A program made the position numbers and the translations under genes. A stretch of 64,000 nt of DNA from Steinernema hermaphroditum (lineage: Eukaryota > Nematoda > Chromadorea > Rhabditida > Steinernematidae): assembly GCA_030435675.1 (NCBI GenBank), contig CM059623.1:15584205-15648204 (forward strand). The letters run 5' to 3'. Shown here piece after piece: positions 21,594-32,989 of this stretch. Below the pieces are notes generated by a model. That model saw only the letters and a list, made by a program, of their open reading frames with translations. It ran no database searches and was not told the origin of the DNA. Position 1 is the stretch's first letter, and each line of letters begins with the position of its first letter.

Positions 21594-22651
21594 ATGGACA
21601 AGTTCTTGCTCAAAACAAAAAGCAAACCGGTGATCCTGGGAAAACGGCCATCGTCGTTTTCTTCGCAGAAACCCGCAAAACGAACTATGGCGAGAGCACA
21701 GTCGTTTGAGGCACCATCAAGGAAGCTGCTTTTCCCTGATCCGTTCGAAAAATGTGAACCGACGAAAGTTCTCGAACTGGCCGTACAAAAGACAAGAGTC
21801 AAACAGGTACATATGCGTTCATTTTGTGGTGTAACCAGCTTTTTATAGGTTCAAGACTGGCTAGAAAACTGGATCGCAAATGGTGGAAACCCTTATCTCA
21901 TCTTGATGGGACCACCGGGCTGCGGCAAATCAACGACTGTGAAGATCGTTTGCAAATCGCTGGGAATCTGCGTGACGGAATATGAATCAACTGAAGAGTA
22001 TTTGATGAATGATGAGAGACTGTATTGTAGTTTAGATGTGCAACATGATCTACAGCAATTATCTCCAGTTCAACCCATCTCTTCAAAAGGCACGTCAGAT
22101 CTCAAAATGTGTGTCGAACATCTGCAGCTGGTGGGAAGCTTTTAAGTTCGAACTCAGAGATCACAGTCCTGATTTTGAAAGATGCTTGAAGCAGGCATAT
22201 GATTTCACTGCCCTCATGGCTCATAACTCCAGCTTTTTAAGGTGCTGATTGCGAACGTTACGGAAGCAAACTACAGAAACGACGTCAAAAGGATGGTGAG
22301 CTTGAAGAGAGAAGAACTGCGATTCGGGAAGGAAAAGGCTCTCCTCAATTTCCACAACGGCCGCTTTCTGTTTCCAGGCCTGATTAGAAGCCAGCAGCAT
22401 ATGACCGAGTGGGTTTTCCATGTAAAATATTCGACTATCTCGGAGTGTTTAGAACTGTGTGTGTACTGAAAGAAGAGTTCAAGAAGAATCCGAAACAGTT
22501 TGATCGTCTCCAGCAAGCGTTTCTGAGCTCCTTCCCGGAAACGATCGACATCATGAAGCAGCGGATCGAGGGACGAATCTACAATGCCAATGGAGCCGAC
22601 ACTGAAGAAGATGAAGAAGAATACGAAATCGATGATGATTTCTCCGATTAA
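21594..22651 (+). pseudogene. RAD17 homologue, internally deleted duplicate
   Basis: Exon 1 (21594-21806) and the start of exon 2 (from 21850, with the P-loop GPPGCGKSTT) are almost identical to the intact gene at 40720. After codons for NDER the sequence jumps to the end of the intron before exon 5, deleting about 897 bp that in copy 2 hold Walker B and exons 3-4. The fused frame continues out of phase and stops at 22143-22145. The remaining 3' exons are well preserved to the acidic tail and the stop at 22649-22651. A truncated P-loop peptide of about 170 aa could still be made, but it lacks the ATPase core. Confidence 0.85.
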
Positions 22652-22708
22652 TTTGTATAATATATCTAGGTGTAATGTAGGCTTTATTTTAGATACGGGG
22701 GAGCACAG

Positions 22709-23243
22709 CTAGAAATTGATGTCGTCTAGTTCAATGATCTCATCCTCGTCCAGAGTCTCCTGCTTGATTTCAACTTTGGGAGGCTCATGATCGAAGAATT
22801 TTTCGTGAATGCCATTGATGTTCTCCATCAACATGCGATTAATGCCGTCCGCGGCTAGCGCTCTTTCCTCGTCGGCGAAAGCGGAGCCCTGGTGACTCGA
22901 AGCGATGCAGACCTTCTCGAGATAGGTCAGCTGCTAAAGAATTGTGGACTCGATGGAGAAGAGGTTTTGCTTGAATTTTTGAACGGCTTCTTCCGTTTTG
23001 GCCTTAGTGATCTGGAAAAAGGGTCATGATCTGGCGTTGAGGCTAACTATTGTGTATTACCTGTCGCTCCTTCGAAAGTTCGCCAAAGACGTATTGGGCG
23101 CTGTCCAACATTTCGCCGATGCGCTTATCAACGTTGTCCAAAGTATCTAGGCGCTTCTGTAGTCCCTCGTTCGCCTGGGGCGCGTTAGGCGGCCGGAATT
23201 TGGCCTCATCCGCCACGTTTGCTCCTTGTGCGGTCGACTGCAT
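22709..23243 (-). pseudogene. MED11 (Mediator subunit 11) homologue with nonsense mutation
   Basis: Exons on the minus strand are 23061-23243 and 22709-23011, as in the intact copy at 42732-43260. Codon 26 of exon 2 is TAG (22934-22936) where the other copy has CAG, truncating the product after 86 residues of about 161. The MED11 core (LDTLDNVDKRIGEMLDSAQ then FGELSKER) precedes the stop. All splice sites look intact, so the loss is recent. Confidence 0.8.
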
Positions 23244-23622
23244 GGCGGAAAGATTGGGGAAAGGGACGATGATGGTTTATACGAAGGGAGACAATGCTAG
23301 TTCTGTTCGCACATTAGGTCACACCAAGCGATGTCAGCATGTGGTGGTGGGCGAGGCTCGAAAGGAGAAACGAGAAAGCCCGAAATTTGCCTTTGTCCTC
23401 CTTCGAAGCCATACTCTAGAGATTGCAATAATAAACCAGTCGGGATCTTTTTGCTCGACGTGATCTGTGAACAGTAGGCCCATCAATGCACTTCAATTGC
23501 ATTCACTCTGTTGCCTTTAGACAAATGTTAGTTTATTGGGCAATTCGCCCATCAAATCAACAAATTCAAAGAGAAAATCCAAGTGCTTATCCTCGATCTG
23601 GTCTCCTACAGCTGATCTCCTT
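23244..23622. other. Flank of the MED11 pseudogene
   Basis: The first part matches 43261-43440 downstream of the intact copy; the match fades near 23420. No gene is seen. Confidence 0.5.
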
Positions 23623-24370
23623 TATAAAGTGTCGGGGCGTGGCAGTCCGCCCGGCGGCCTCACTCTCAACCAGCCAGCCCATCTCCCTCTACTCTCCTCT
23701 ACTGGTTGTGTTGGGCATATCGGCTCGTTTGTTGAGAGTCTAAAGCTGATAAGATGGGAGGTGGGCCAGTAGAGTTTGGATAAGCGGTCATGATTTGGGT
23801 CGGAGAGGATTTCTTACATACATACAGAGCTATCTGGCACTGTTTTTAGAGAATGCCTCATTCCGAAAGTCCTCAAACAAGTGTTGAAACCGAAGAATAT
23901 ACAGGGTGCGTAATAAATGCTGTAAGTCGAAGAACTGTCGGAAAACTGTCTATAACTTTTCACACACTACGTTCCCTTGTTAGTGTTGTAGAACGCTGAA
24001 TGTTGCGTGAAAATTAAAGATGTGGGCTCACACAGTGCACTTTTTTACTGTATATTCTTCGGTTTCAAGACTTGTTTGAGGACTTTCGGAATGAGGCATT
24101 CTCTAAAAACAGTGCCAGATAGCTCTGTATGTATGTAAGAAATCCTCTCATATACGGGATATCGTCATCAAACTCTGCCGACCCAAATCATGACCGCTTA
24201 CCCACTAATTTCCACGAACTAGGAGGTACCCTCCCATCTTATCAGCTTTAGACTCTCAACAACCCAGCCGATATGCCCAACACAATCAGTAGAGATTAGT
24301 AGAGGGGAGAGATAGACCTGCTGGTTCAGGGTGAGGCCGCCGGGTGGACTGCCACGCCCCGACACTTTAT
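23623..24370. repeat. Large palindromic repeat, arms of about 282 and 323 bp
   Basis: Positions 23623-23904 and 24048-24370 are inverted copies with small indels, around a 143-bp centre. Outer ends read ATAAAGTGTCGGGGCGTGGC and its complement. Parts recur at 18603-18860, 20862-20945, 24420-24465 and weakly at 28280-28400. There is no transposase frame. It is likely a non-autonomous fold-back element spread through this accessory region. Confidence 0.75.
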
Positions 24371-24650
24371 GAAGATACTCTGCGGCAAGGACAATGAAAA
24401 AACTCAAGTTTATTCGGCTATCAGCTTCTCTCAACAACCCAGCCGATATGCCCAACACAATCAATCAATATGATTCATAGTTTACATGACACGCAGTCTG
24501 AAGGCTCACGAAACACTGTGCGGCAATGGCAATGAGAAAACTCAAATTTATTGTCAAAACACAACGAACGACACAAAGGCTTTGCAGAACGCAAAAGATA
24601 AACTGGTTAGAAGCGTTGAAACTACAATGCTCTTTAGTTATAGGAAAGCT
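24371..24650. other. 3' flank of a family-2 gene
   Basis: Contains a minus-strand AATAAA (24547-24552) about 100 bp after the family-2 stop, and a repeat of the palindrome end at 24420-24465. Confidence 0.55.
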
Positions 24651-25616
24651 TTACAGCACGTTAAAACAGAAGTTACACCTGTCAGAGACGCTGCACGAAC
24701 ATTTCTCGAAGAACAGATCAACTTTTTTGTCATCTAAATAGTACATCGCCATCGACTTCTGGGTGTCGTGTTTAAGGTAAAGCGATTTCTTATTCTTAGA
24801 ACTTTGAGTCATGTACTCAAGAAAAGGTGGCGACTCTGGTTGGTGGTCATACGTAAGACGGCATTCGAATTCTCCATCGCTTTTCCACAAATCGAAGAGT
24901 TCTATGATGAACTCCCTATCCCCGGGAAACTGGGGCGGCAGAGAAACATTTCTTTTGTTCCCCTTTCGAATGAAATATTGAACATCTGAAAGGATGGATT
25001 GTGGCCAATCCTTACCTAGGTTAACGGCACGTAGAAGGGGGTGGTTGTAGATGTGCTCCTTCAGAAAGTCCTCTGACTCTGGGCCGACGTAGGGAAGGGA
25101 TACAGTATTGAAATAGGCGCGTTTGTAGAATGTTCTGAGAAAGAGTCGTAAGGAGTCGGAGAACTCTTTTGGGCTTAAGACGCGTTCGTCATCCTCACTT
25201 AAGGGACGTAGCTTCCGGACAAGATGGAGGTGGCAGTGGTTTCCGAAGCAGTTCGCGAATTGTGAAAGGAACGTCTGAATCTGTTCTTCTCCGACACGTA
25301 AAAGCTCGTCATCTCGGAAGCGTCCCCTCAAACCCAACATACCAAACACAGAGCGAATACGCAAATATTGCGGCTTCAGGAGTAGGATCTCAGATGGTTG
25401 GATTCGTAAAAAGCCGCGGAGACCGAGCTCGTTAAAACCGAAGACGAATTCTCTGCCGACTTTTGCTACGTGCATTATCAAATACCTTCGACTGTTCGCA
25501 TAGACCTTTCCAATGCTACTCCATAGCGATTCGTCAAGCTCAACGATGGAGTTCAGGCTTTCCTGGCCGAAAAGTCCGATGACGATGTCGACGAACAGCT
25601 GGGGCACGTTGTCCAT
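24651..25616 (-). CDS. Family-2 protein, intact copy
   Basis: A single-exon gene of 321 aa, starting MDNVPQLFVDIVIGLFGQES at 25616. A TATAAATA on this strand (25648-25655) lies 32 bp upstream, so the longer open frame from 25715 starts too early. Visible parts: an N-terminal FVxxVxxLF helix, LDESLWSSIGKVYANSRRY, a RDDELLRVGEEQIQTFL block, then FLKEHIYNHPLLRAVNL and KDWPQSILSDVQYFIRKG, LWKSDGEFEC, and a Cys-rich tail (KCSCSVSDRCNFC). It is homologous to family 1 but has no named domain I can assert. The FLK..WP block recalls nematode FBA_2/FTH repeats. It is the only family-2 copy here with start, frame, tail and promoter all intact. Confidence 0.75.
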   Translation of the reverse strand: MDNVPQLFVDIVIGLFGQESLNSIVELDESLWSSIGKVYANSRRYLIMHVAKVGREFVFGFNELGLRGFLRIQPSEILLLKPQYLRIRSVFGMLGLRGRFRDDELLRVGEEQIQTFLSQFANCFGNHCHLHLVRKLRPLSEDDERVLSPKEFSDSLRLFLRTFYKRAYFNTVSLPYVGPESEDFLKEHIYNHPLLRAVNLGKDWPQSILSDVQYFIRKGNKRNVSLPPQFPGDREFIIELFDLWKSDGEFECRLTYDHQPESPPFLEYMTQSSKNKKSLYLKHDTQKSMAMYYLDDKKVDLFFEKCSCSVSDRCNFCFNVL

Positions 25617-25644
25617 GATATGTGGTTGTGAGACGGAGCTGCGA

Positions 25645-25708
25645 CGGTATAAATAGGGATTTTGGACGCTGACGAATCGATGCTTTTTTGGGCAACGCAT
25701 CGGTTTCG
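25645..25708 (-). promoter_or_regulatory. Family-2 core promoter with TATA box
   Basis: On the minus strand, GCGTTGCCC.., ATCGATTCGTCAGCGTCC and AAAATCCCTATTTATACC precede the gene. The block is shared with three other copies, while sequence further upstream is much less alike. Confidence 0.65.
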
Positions 25709-26227
25709 CAGACACAACAGGTCACACCGGTGTTTACACCGTTCCTGGTCCTCTACGGGCTATACTGTAGGAAAGTTCTGCTTGTTAAGGAAGCTGTAGG
25801 AATGCGTTTCTATCGCTATTTTCTGGACTTCTAGGGGTTTCGCATCTTCACGCAAATTACTTTTTTTTTACACTGGTTACACACGGTTCCAGAGTTACAC
25901 AAGAAAGGCCCGATAGGATATAATGGGACACGGATGACAGAAGAGATATACGGAGGAGGGTGAGAGGGGTCAAAAGGTGAGGTGAGAGTTGACCCCACTC
26001 TCTTCCGGTGAGCAGAAAGTTGGTGCAACACTTTGTCGATGAACTGCCGACAGTGATCTTTCATAGTCATTTTTCAGAAGCGCGGGAGCGTCGAGGCGGA
26101 GCCATTGTCGTAATGAGATGTCACAATTTGATAAAGTATGATATGATGGTGTCCAACCCGTGGGGGATCTCATAGGAGTTCCCCCTTTCTGCGCCATGAG
26201 CGCGGTATGGCCGTCCCAGCTATGTGC
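25709..26227. other. Intergenic, nothing recognised
   Basis: The 5' part (TTTCGCATCTTCACGCAAAT, 25838-25857) is shared with other family-2 upstream flanks (15979, 28099). The rest shows no gene. Confidence 0.45.
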
Positions 26228-26660
26228 TGTCGTTTGTTTCTAGTACCGACAACAAGATGCGGTAGCCCTTTGCACGATCTGTCGATTCATAATTTAGTTG
26301 ATTGAGCATGTATTTCGGAACCTTCCAAGTTCGAGCGAACCAATTGTGCCGATTCAGACGTGTTGTTATGCCGAATGACGGTTTTATATTGACTCGGCAA
26401 CCTTTGCCGTTTGTAATCTATACTCTCTTGTTTTCCTCATCTCAAGAGAGAAGATGCAAGTCCTGGTTGCAAGCTGTATGTCTGCTATCCAGGGAATTGC
26501 TCCTTTTTGCTCTTGATGATCTTGATGACGAATTAATTTCATAGCGATTTTGCTGTCACTCTGAATCGGCTAATTCCAGCTGTTCCTTCGCGATGTTAGA
26601 TTGTACTCGGGATGGAAAAAGCACTCCTTGTTTTTTAAAAAGCACAGTCGGAGTCAGCAC
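26228..26660. repeat. Third, partial copy of the RAD17 upstream flank
   Basis: Aligns with 40064-40440 (CGGTAGCC..TTCCACGATCTGT-like, TTTGTAATCTATACTCTCTT, CCAGCTGTTCCTTCGCGATG). No RAD17 coding sequence follows, so this is a truncated third copy of the duplicated block. Confidence 0.65.
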
Positions 26661-26929
26661 ATATCCGGAGACAGATCTTATAGCTTTTTTTTGCGGAACG
26701 CGTACTCTCCGATTCACCCGGATAAAGTGGGGCTCTTCAGCGATTTTGTGCGTTGAGAATCAATCCACCGATTTGACATAATTAAATGTTGGTATTTATA
26801 ACTGATGTTTTAACTGCTCTTCCAGATGTTTACGTAGAGTCTAATATGTAGCATAAGCCTAAGACTCAAATTTATTGTCAATAAAACGCCAAAAGGCTTT
26901 ACATCACGCATCTGTTATAAGCGTTAAAG
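26661..26929. other. Spacer with family-2 polyadenylation signal
   Basis: A minus-strand AATAAA at 26871-26876 serves the family-2 copy to the right. Nothing else is seen. Confidence 0.5.
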
Positions 26930-27916
26930 CTACAATGCAGGGAAAGCTTTACAACGCGCGAGAACAGAAGTTATAGCAGTTTCTGAAGAACATTTCTGGA
27001 AGAACAGAGAAATCTGGTCGTCACTAACATAGTACCTCGCCACCGACTTCTGGATGTCGTGTTTCAGAGAAAACGACTTCTCATCCTTAGAACTTTGAGT
27101 CATGGCCTCGAGAAAAGGGGGCGACTCTGCTTGGGAGTCATACGAAAGACTGCATTCGAATTCTCCATCGCTTTTCCACAAATCGAAGAGATCGATTATG
27201 AACTCCCTGTCCACGTGAAACTTGGGAGGCAGGGAAAGATTTCTCTTTTCCCCCTTCCGAATGAAATATTCAACATCCTGAAGGATAGATGGTGGCCAAT
27301 CCTCACGTAGGTGAACACCACGTAGAAGACGGTGATTGTAGATGTGGTCCTTCAGAAAGTCTTCGGACTCCGAACCGATGTAGGAAAGGGATACAGCGTT
27401 GAAATAGGCGCGTTTGTAGAATGCTCTGAGAAAGAGCCGTACGGAGTCGGAGAACTCTTTAGGGCTTAAGACGCGTTCGTCATCCTCACTTAAGGGACGT
27501 AGCTTCCGGACAAGATGGAGGTGGCAGTGGTTTCCGAAGCAGTTCGCGAATTGTGAAAGGAACGTCTGAATCTGTTCTTCTCCGACATGTAAAAGCTCGT
27601 CATCTCGGAAGCGTCCCCTCAAACCCAACATACCATACACAGACCGAATACGCAAATACTGCGGCTTCAGGAGTTTGAGATCCGATGGTTGGATTCGTAC
27701 GACTCGTGTACCGCCGCGGAAGCAGAACTCAATAAAGCTGAACACGAATTCCCTGTCTACCTTTCCTACGTGCATTAAGAAGTACCTTCGATTGTCCGCA
27801 TAAACCTTTCCAATGCTACTCCATAGCGATTCGTCAAGCTCAACGATGGAGTCCAGGCCTCTCTGGCCGAAAAGTCCGATGACGGCTTCGACGAACTGCT
27901 CGGGCACCTCGTTCTT
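26930..27916 (-). pseudogene. Family-2 protein, start codon mutated (ATG to AAG)
   Basis: The frame is open for the full length and closely resembles the intact copy: NEVPEQFVEAVIGLFGQRG, LDESLWSSIGKVYADNRRYF, FLKDHIYNHRLLRGVHL, EDWPPSILQDVEYFIRKG. The codon at the family start (27914-27916) reads AAG, where the fragment at 15770 has ATG, and no in-frame ATG lies between the TATA box and this point. A GTG follows three codons later; the first real Met is about 50 codons in. The tail is also frameshifted by a small deletion, replacing the Cys-rich CSCNVSEC end with SSETAITSVLARCKAFPAL. Probably a recent pseudogene, unless translation starts at a non-ATG codon. Confidence 0.65.
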
Positions 27917-27944
27917 GATATGTGGTTGTGAAACGGACCTATGA

Positions 27945-28008
27945 CTGTATAAATGGGGATTTTGGACGCCGACGAATTGATGCCATTTGGGAAACGCATC
28001 GGTTTTGC
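27945..28008 (-). promoter_or_regulatory. Family-2 core promoter with TATA box
   Basis: Same block as at 25645-25708, with TATTTATA changed to CATTTATA on the minus strand. It is kept in front of the start-less copy. Confidence 0.6.
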
Positions 28009-28402
28009 AGATACAACAGGTCGCTCAGGTAGTGAACACTCTAGGACCGTTCTGTCTGTTAAGAAACCTGTCACAATTTAATAGTTTTCTTGCCGGGATT
28101 TCGCATCTTCAGGCAAATTACCTTTTTGTCGGTTTCAGAGTTTCATACGAAAGGTCCGACGGAATATAGCGACGCATGAGTTCCTAATTCATAGTTTGCA
28201 AGACACACAGTCTGAAGGTTCACGAGATACTCTGCGTCAATGACAATGATAAAACTCAAATTTCTAAACTCAAAAAAAAACTCAAAGAAAACTCAAACGA
28301 CGGCATTCTCTAAAAAAGAGTGTTATGTAGTCCTGTATAGAAGCAATGCCTTATACTCTCACATAAGGGATAACTCCACCCACCGTCAGACATCATAATT
28401 GC
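28009..28402. other. Intergenic between family-2 copy and kinase
   Basis: Includes the family-2 flank (28080-28145), AAACTCAA-rich sequence (28251-28296) and a weak palindrome-arm match (28300-28400). Confidence 0.5.
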
Positions 28403-29338
28403 ATGAAAACCTCTATCATGTCCTCCACTGAGAAGAACTTGTCCCATTCGGGTCCGGTCACCGCATCCTCCGAAGAAGCTATTGAGTTGCCATCGCTCCC
28501 CCTCTGCCCCTTCACTCTCGACCTACAGCAAGGCCCTGTCATAATGGAAGAAGTCCTGGGACAAGGCCGCTTTGGCTACGTCTACAAAGCCTCTTTACGA
28601 AAATCTCCGGTCGCTGTGAAGGTCATGAAAAGAGAGACGGATGACCAGATGGACGATTTCGACAATGAAGCCGGAATCTTGGGATTTCTCAAGGAGCGCC
28701 ATCCACACATTGTCGATAATCACGGATGGTGTGTTCTTCCGGACAACGACAAGCTGGGCTTCATCATCTTCGACCTCCTTCCACTGGGCTCCATGGAAGC
28801 CTACTTACAAGAATCCGACTGCCTTTACCACGCTGACGAAGGGTGGACGATCTACGTCCAGATTCTGGAGGGTTTGGCCTATCTGCACTCCCTCGACATC
28901 TACCATCGTGACATCAAGCCGGCCAACATTCTCATGAAGACGGAGACGCAGGTTCAGATCGCCGACTTCGGGCTCGCTCACTATGACCGCTTCAAGAGCC
29001 AATCCATGGTGTTCAAGAACGAAGCTGGAACGCCCAGCTATCTCCCACCTGAACTCTACGAGAAGGGTAAATACTTCGCTGTTTACGGCGATCTCTGGGC
29101 CGCTACGATCACGCTCCTCATGATCTGCAACAGGACGTGCCCGTGGACGATCGCTAGGAACGACGACCAAGGCTACCGTCGGCACTGCAACAAAGCGTAC
29201 AACGACGAGGACATCGAATTCTGGGCCGAATTCGAAGAGCACGAGCAGATGCTTAAGGCGATGCTGAATCCCGATGCCGACCAGCGTCTTGTGCCGTTCG
29301 AGTACGACGAGGCCGTTTCTCGATACACAGGCTATTGA
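28403..29338 (+). CDS. Intronless protein kinase
   Basis: A single exon of 311 aa. The catalytic set is complete: glycine loop GQGRFGYV (53-60), Lys73 in AVKVMK, Glu90 of helix C, HRDIKPANIL (Asp171), DFG (189-191), and GTPSYLPPEL as the APE-type motif (216-218). It should phosphorylate Ser/Thr, judging from DIKPAN. The N-terminal 45 residues are Ser/Pro-rich and unlike a known domain, and the C-lobe is short. No subfamily can be assigned. A second ATG six codons in (28418) is an alternative start. It has no introns, unlike the conserved genes around it, and its codons are more GC-rich. That suggests a retrogene or a lineage-specific kinase, and transfer cannot be excluded. Confidence 0.8.
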   Translation: MKTSIMSSTEKNLSHSGPVTASSEEAIELPSLPLCPFTLDLQQGPVIMEEVLGQGRFGYVYKASLRKSPVAVKVMKRETDDQMDDFDNEAGILGFLKERHPHIVDNHGWCVLPDNDKLGFIIFDLLPLGSMEAYLQESDCLYHADEGWTIYVQILEGLAYLHSLDIYHRDIKPANILMKTETQVQIADFGLAHYDRFKSQSMVFKNEAGTPSYLPPELYEKGKYFAVYGDLWAATITLLMICNRTCPWTIARNDDQGYRRHCNKAYNDEDIEFWAEFEEHEQMLKAMLNPDADQRLVPFEYDEAVSRYTGY

Positions 29339-29902
29339 TGCGAAAAGATAAAAGATTTCATTGAAATTTCTGTTCACTGACACAGGAGGAGAAACTTACA
29401 GTCTAGACATCGTTCAAAGACAGGCTTACATGCAAATACAACCGCTTCGATTCTTCTGGTTGTCTAGAATATCACAAAAAAAGGCCATTCCGCTGAATTT
29501 GTGGAGCGCTCTACCTCGAAAACACTGGGAATTTAATTTAGACAGAATCGCCTTTTTTGAGACATTCTGTCTAGTCAACAAAGCACACTGTCACCTCGAG
29601 AGCATATCCATCTGAGAAAGACACACCACAGTCAATTTAACACCGTCTGACTCTCGTCACGACATTACAGTCGTCTCGCGCGCGAAAGCGTGGTGCTCAA
29701 ATCGTCGCCATCCGCCCGGCCGCTGTCGATTTCGCGCGCGTATTCCACTCATTCCTGTGTGATTTTCTTTGATTACCGCCATCTGCAGTTGCAACCTGAT
29801 CGCCATTAAGTTCTCGTCCTGTCGCGTGTGTTTTCCTTTACAAATCATTCAATTACCAAGTCGATACTTCAGATCTGTAACATCTAACCGACGAGTGGCA
29901 GA
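29339..29902. other. Intergenic, mcm-5 upstream region
   Basis: No supported gene. A CpG-rich stretch (29660-29745) may belong to the mcm-5 promoter. Confidence 0.5.
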
Positions 29903-32439
<2,537 letters not shown>

Positions 32440-32989
32440 GATTTCAAAACTAAGATTTGAAGATTATCATGCTGTGTACATTTTAATTTGGTCTCATTTA
32501 CGTATTTTTGTCGATTTTGATGAAGATTAAAGATTGATTTCTCATGTGTTCTCTTGTCGATAAGTGTGTTCCGGGGAGTATTTCTCATGTTCAAATCTAA
32601 AAAGTCATCGTAGCGGTTATGTCTAATCTTTCACTCGGCTTTGGAAAGAATGAAATTAGCAAAATCTTAAAGCAAAACGATACAAGTATCAGGACAGGCC
32701 ATCTGGTGCAGGCAGTCGCGTGGCCTTATCCAGTAGACTGGGAAGACGTCTTCACGGCTATCGTGACATCGTACCGCCGATCCAGTCTCTGACAAAGTCG
32801 ACTCTTTCGCACCCCCCGCTCCCACTTTTACCCCTCCTGCACGTCATAGTACGATAATCCATTTTTACGACCGATCGAGTGCTGTAGAAGTCTGTTTAAT
32901 TCCAGTAACAACAACAAAAAAAGTCAACAAGATAACAATTTAAGGCACTTGAAAAACATAACAACTTAACAACAAATTCGTAACATTGA
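32440..32989. other. Intergenic between convergent mcm-5 and POLRMT
   Basis: Holds both 3' untranslated regions. I see nothing else. Confidence 0.5.
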
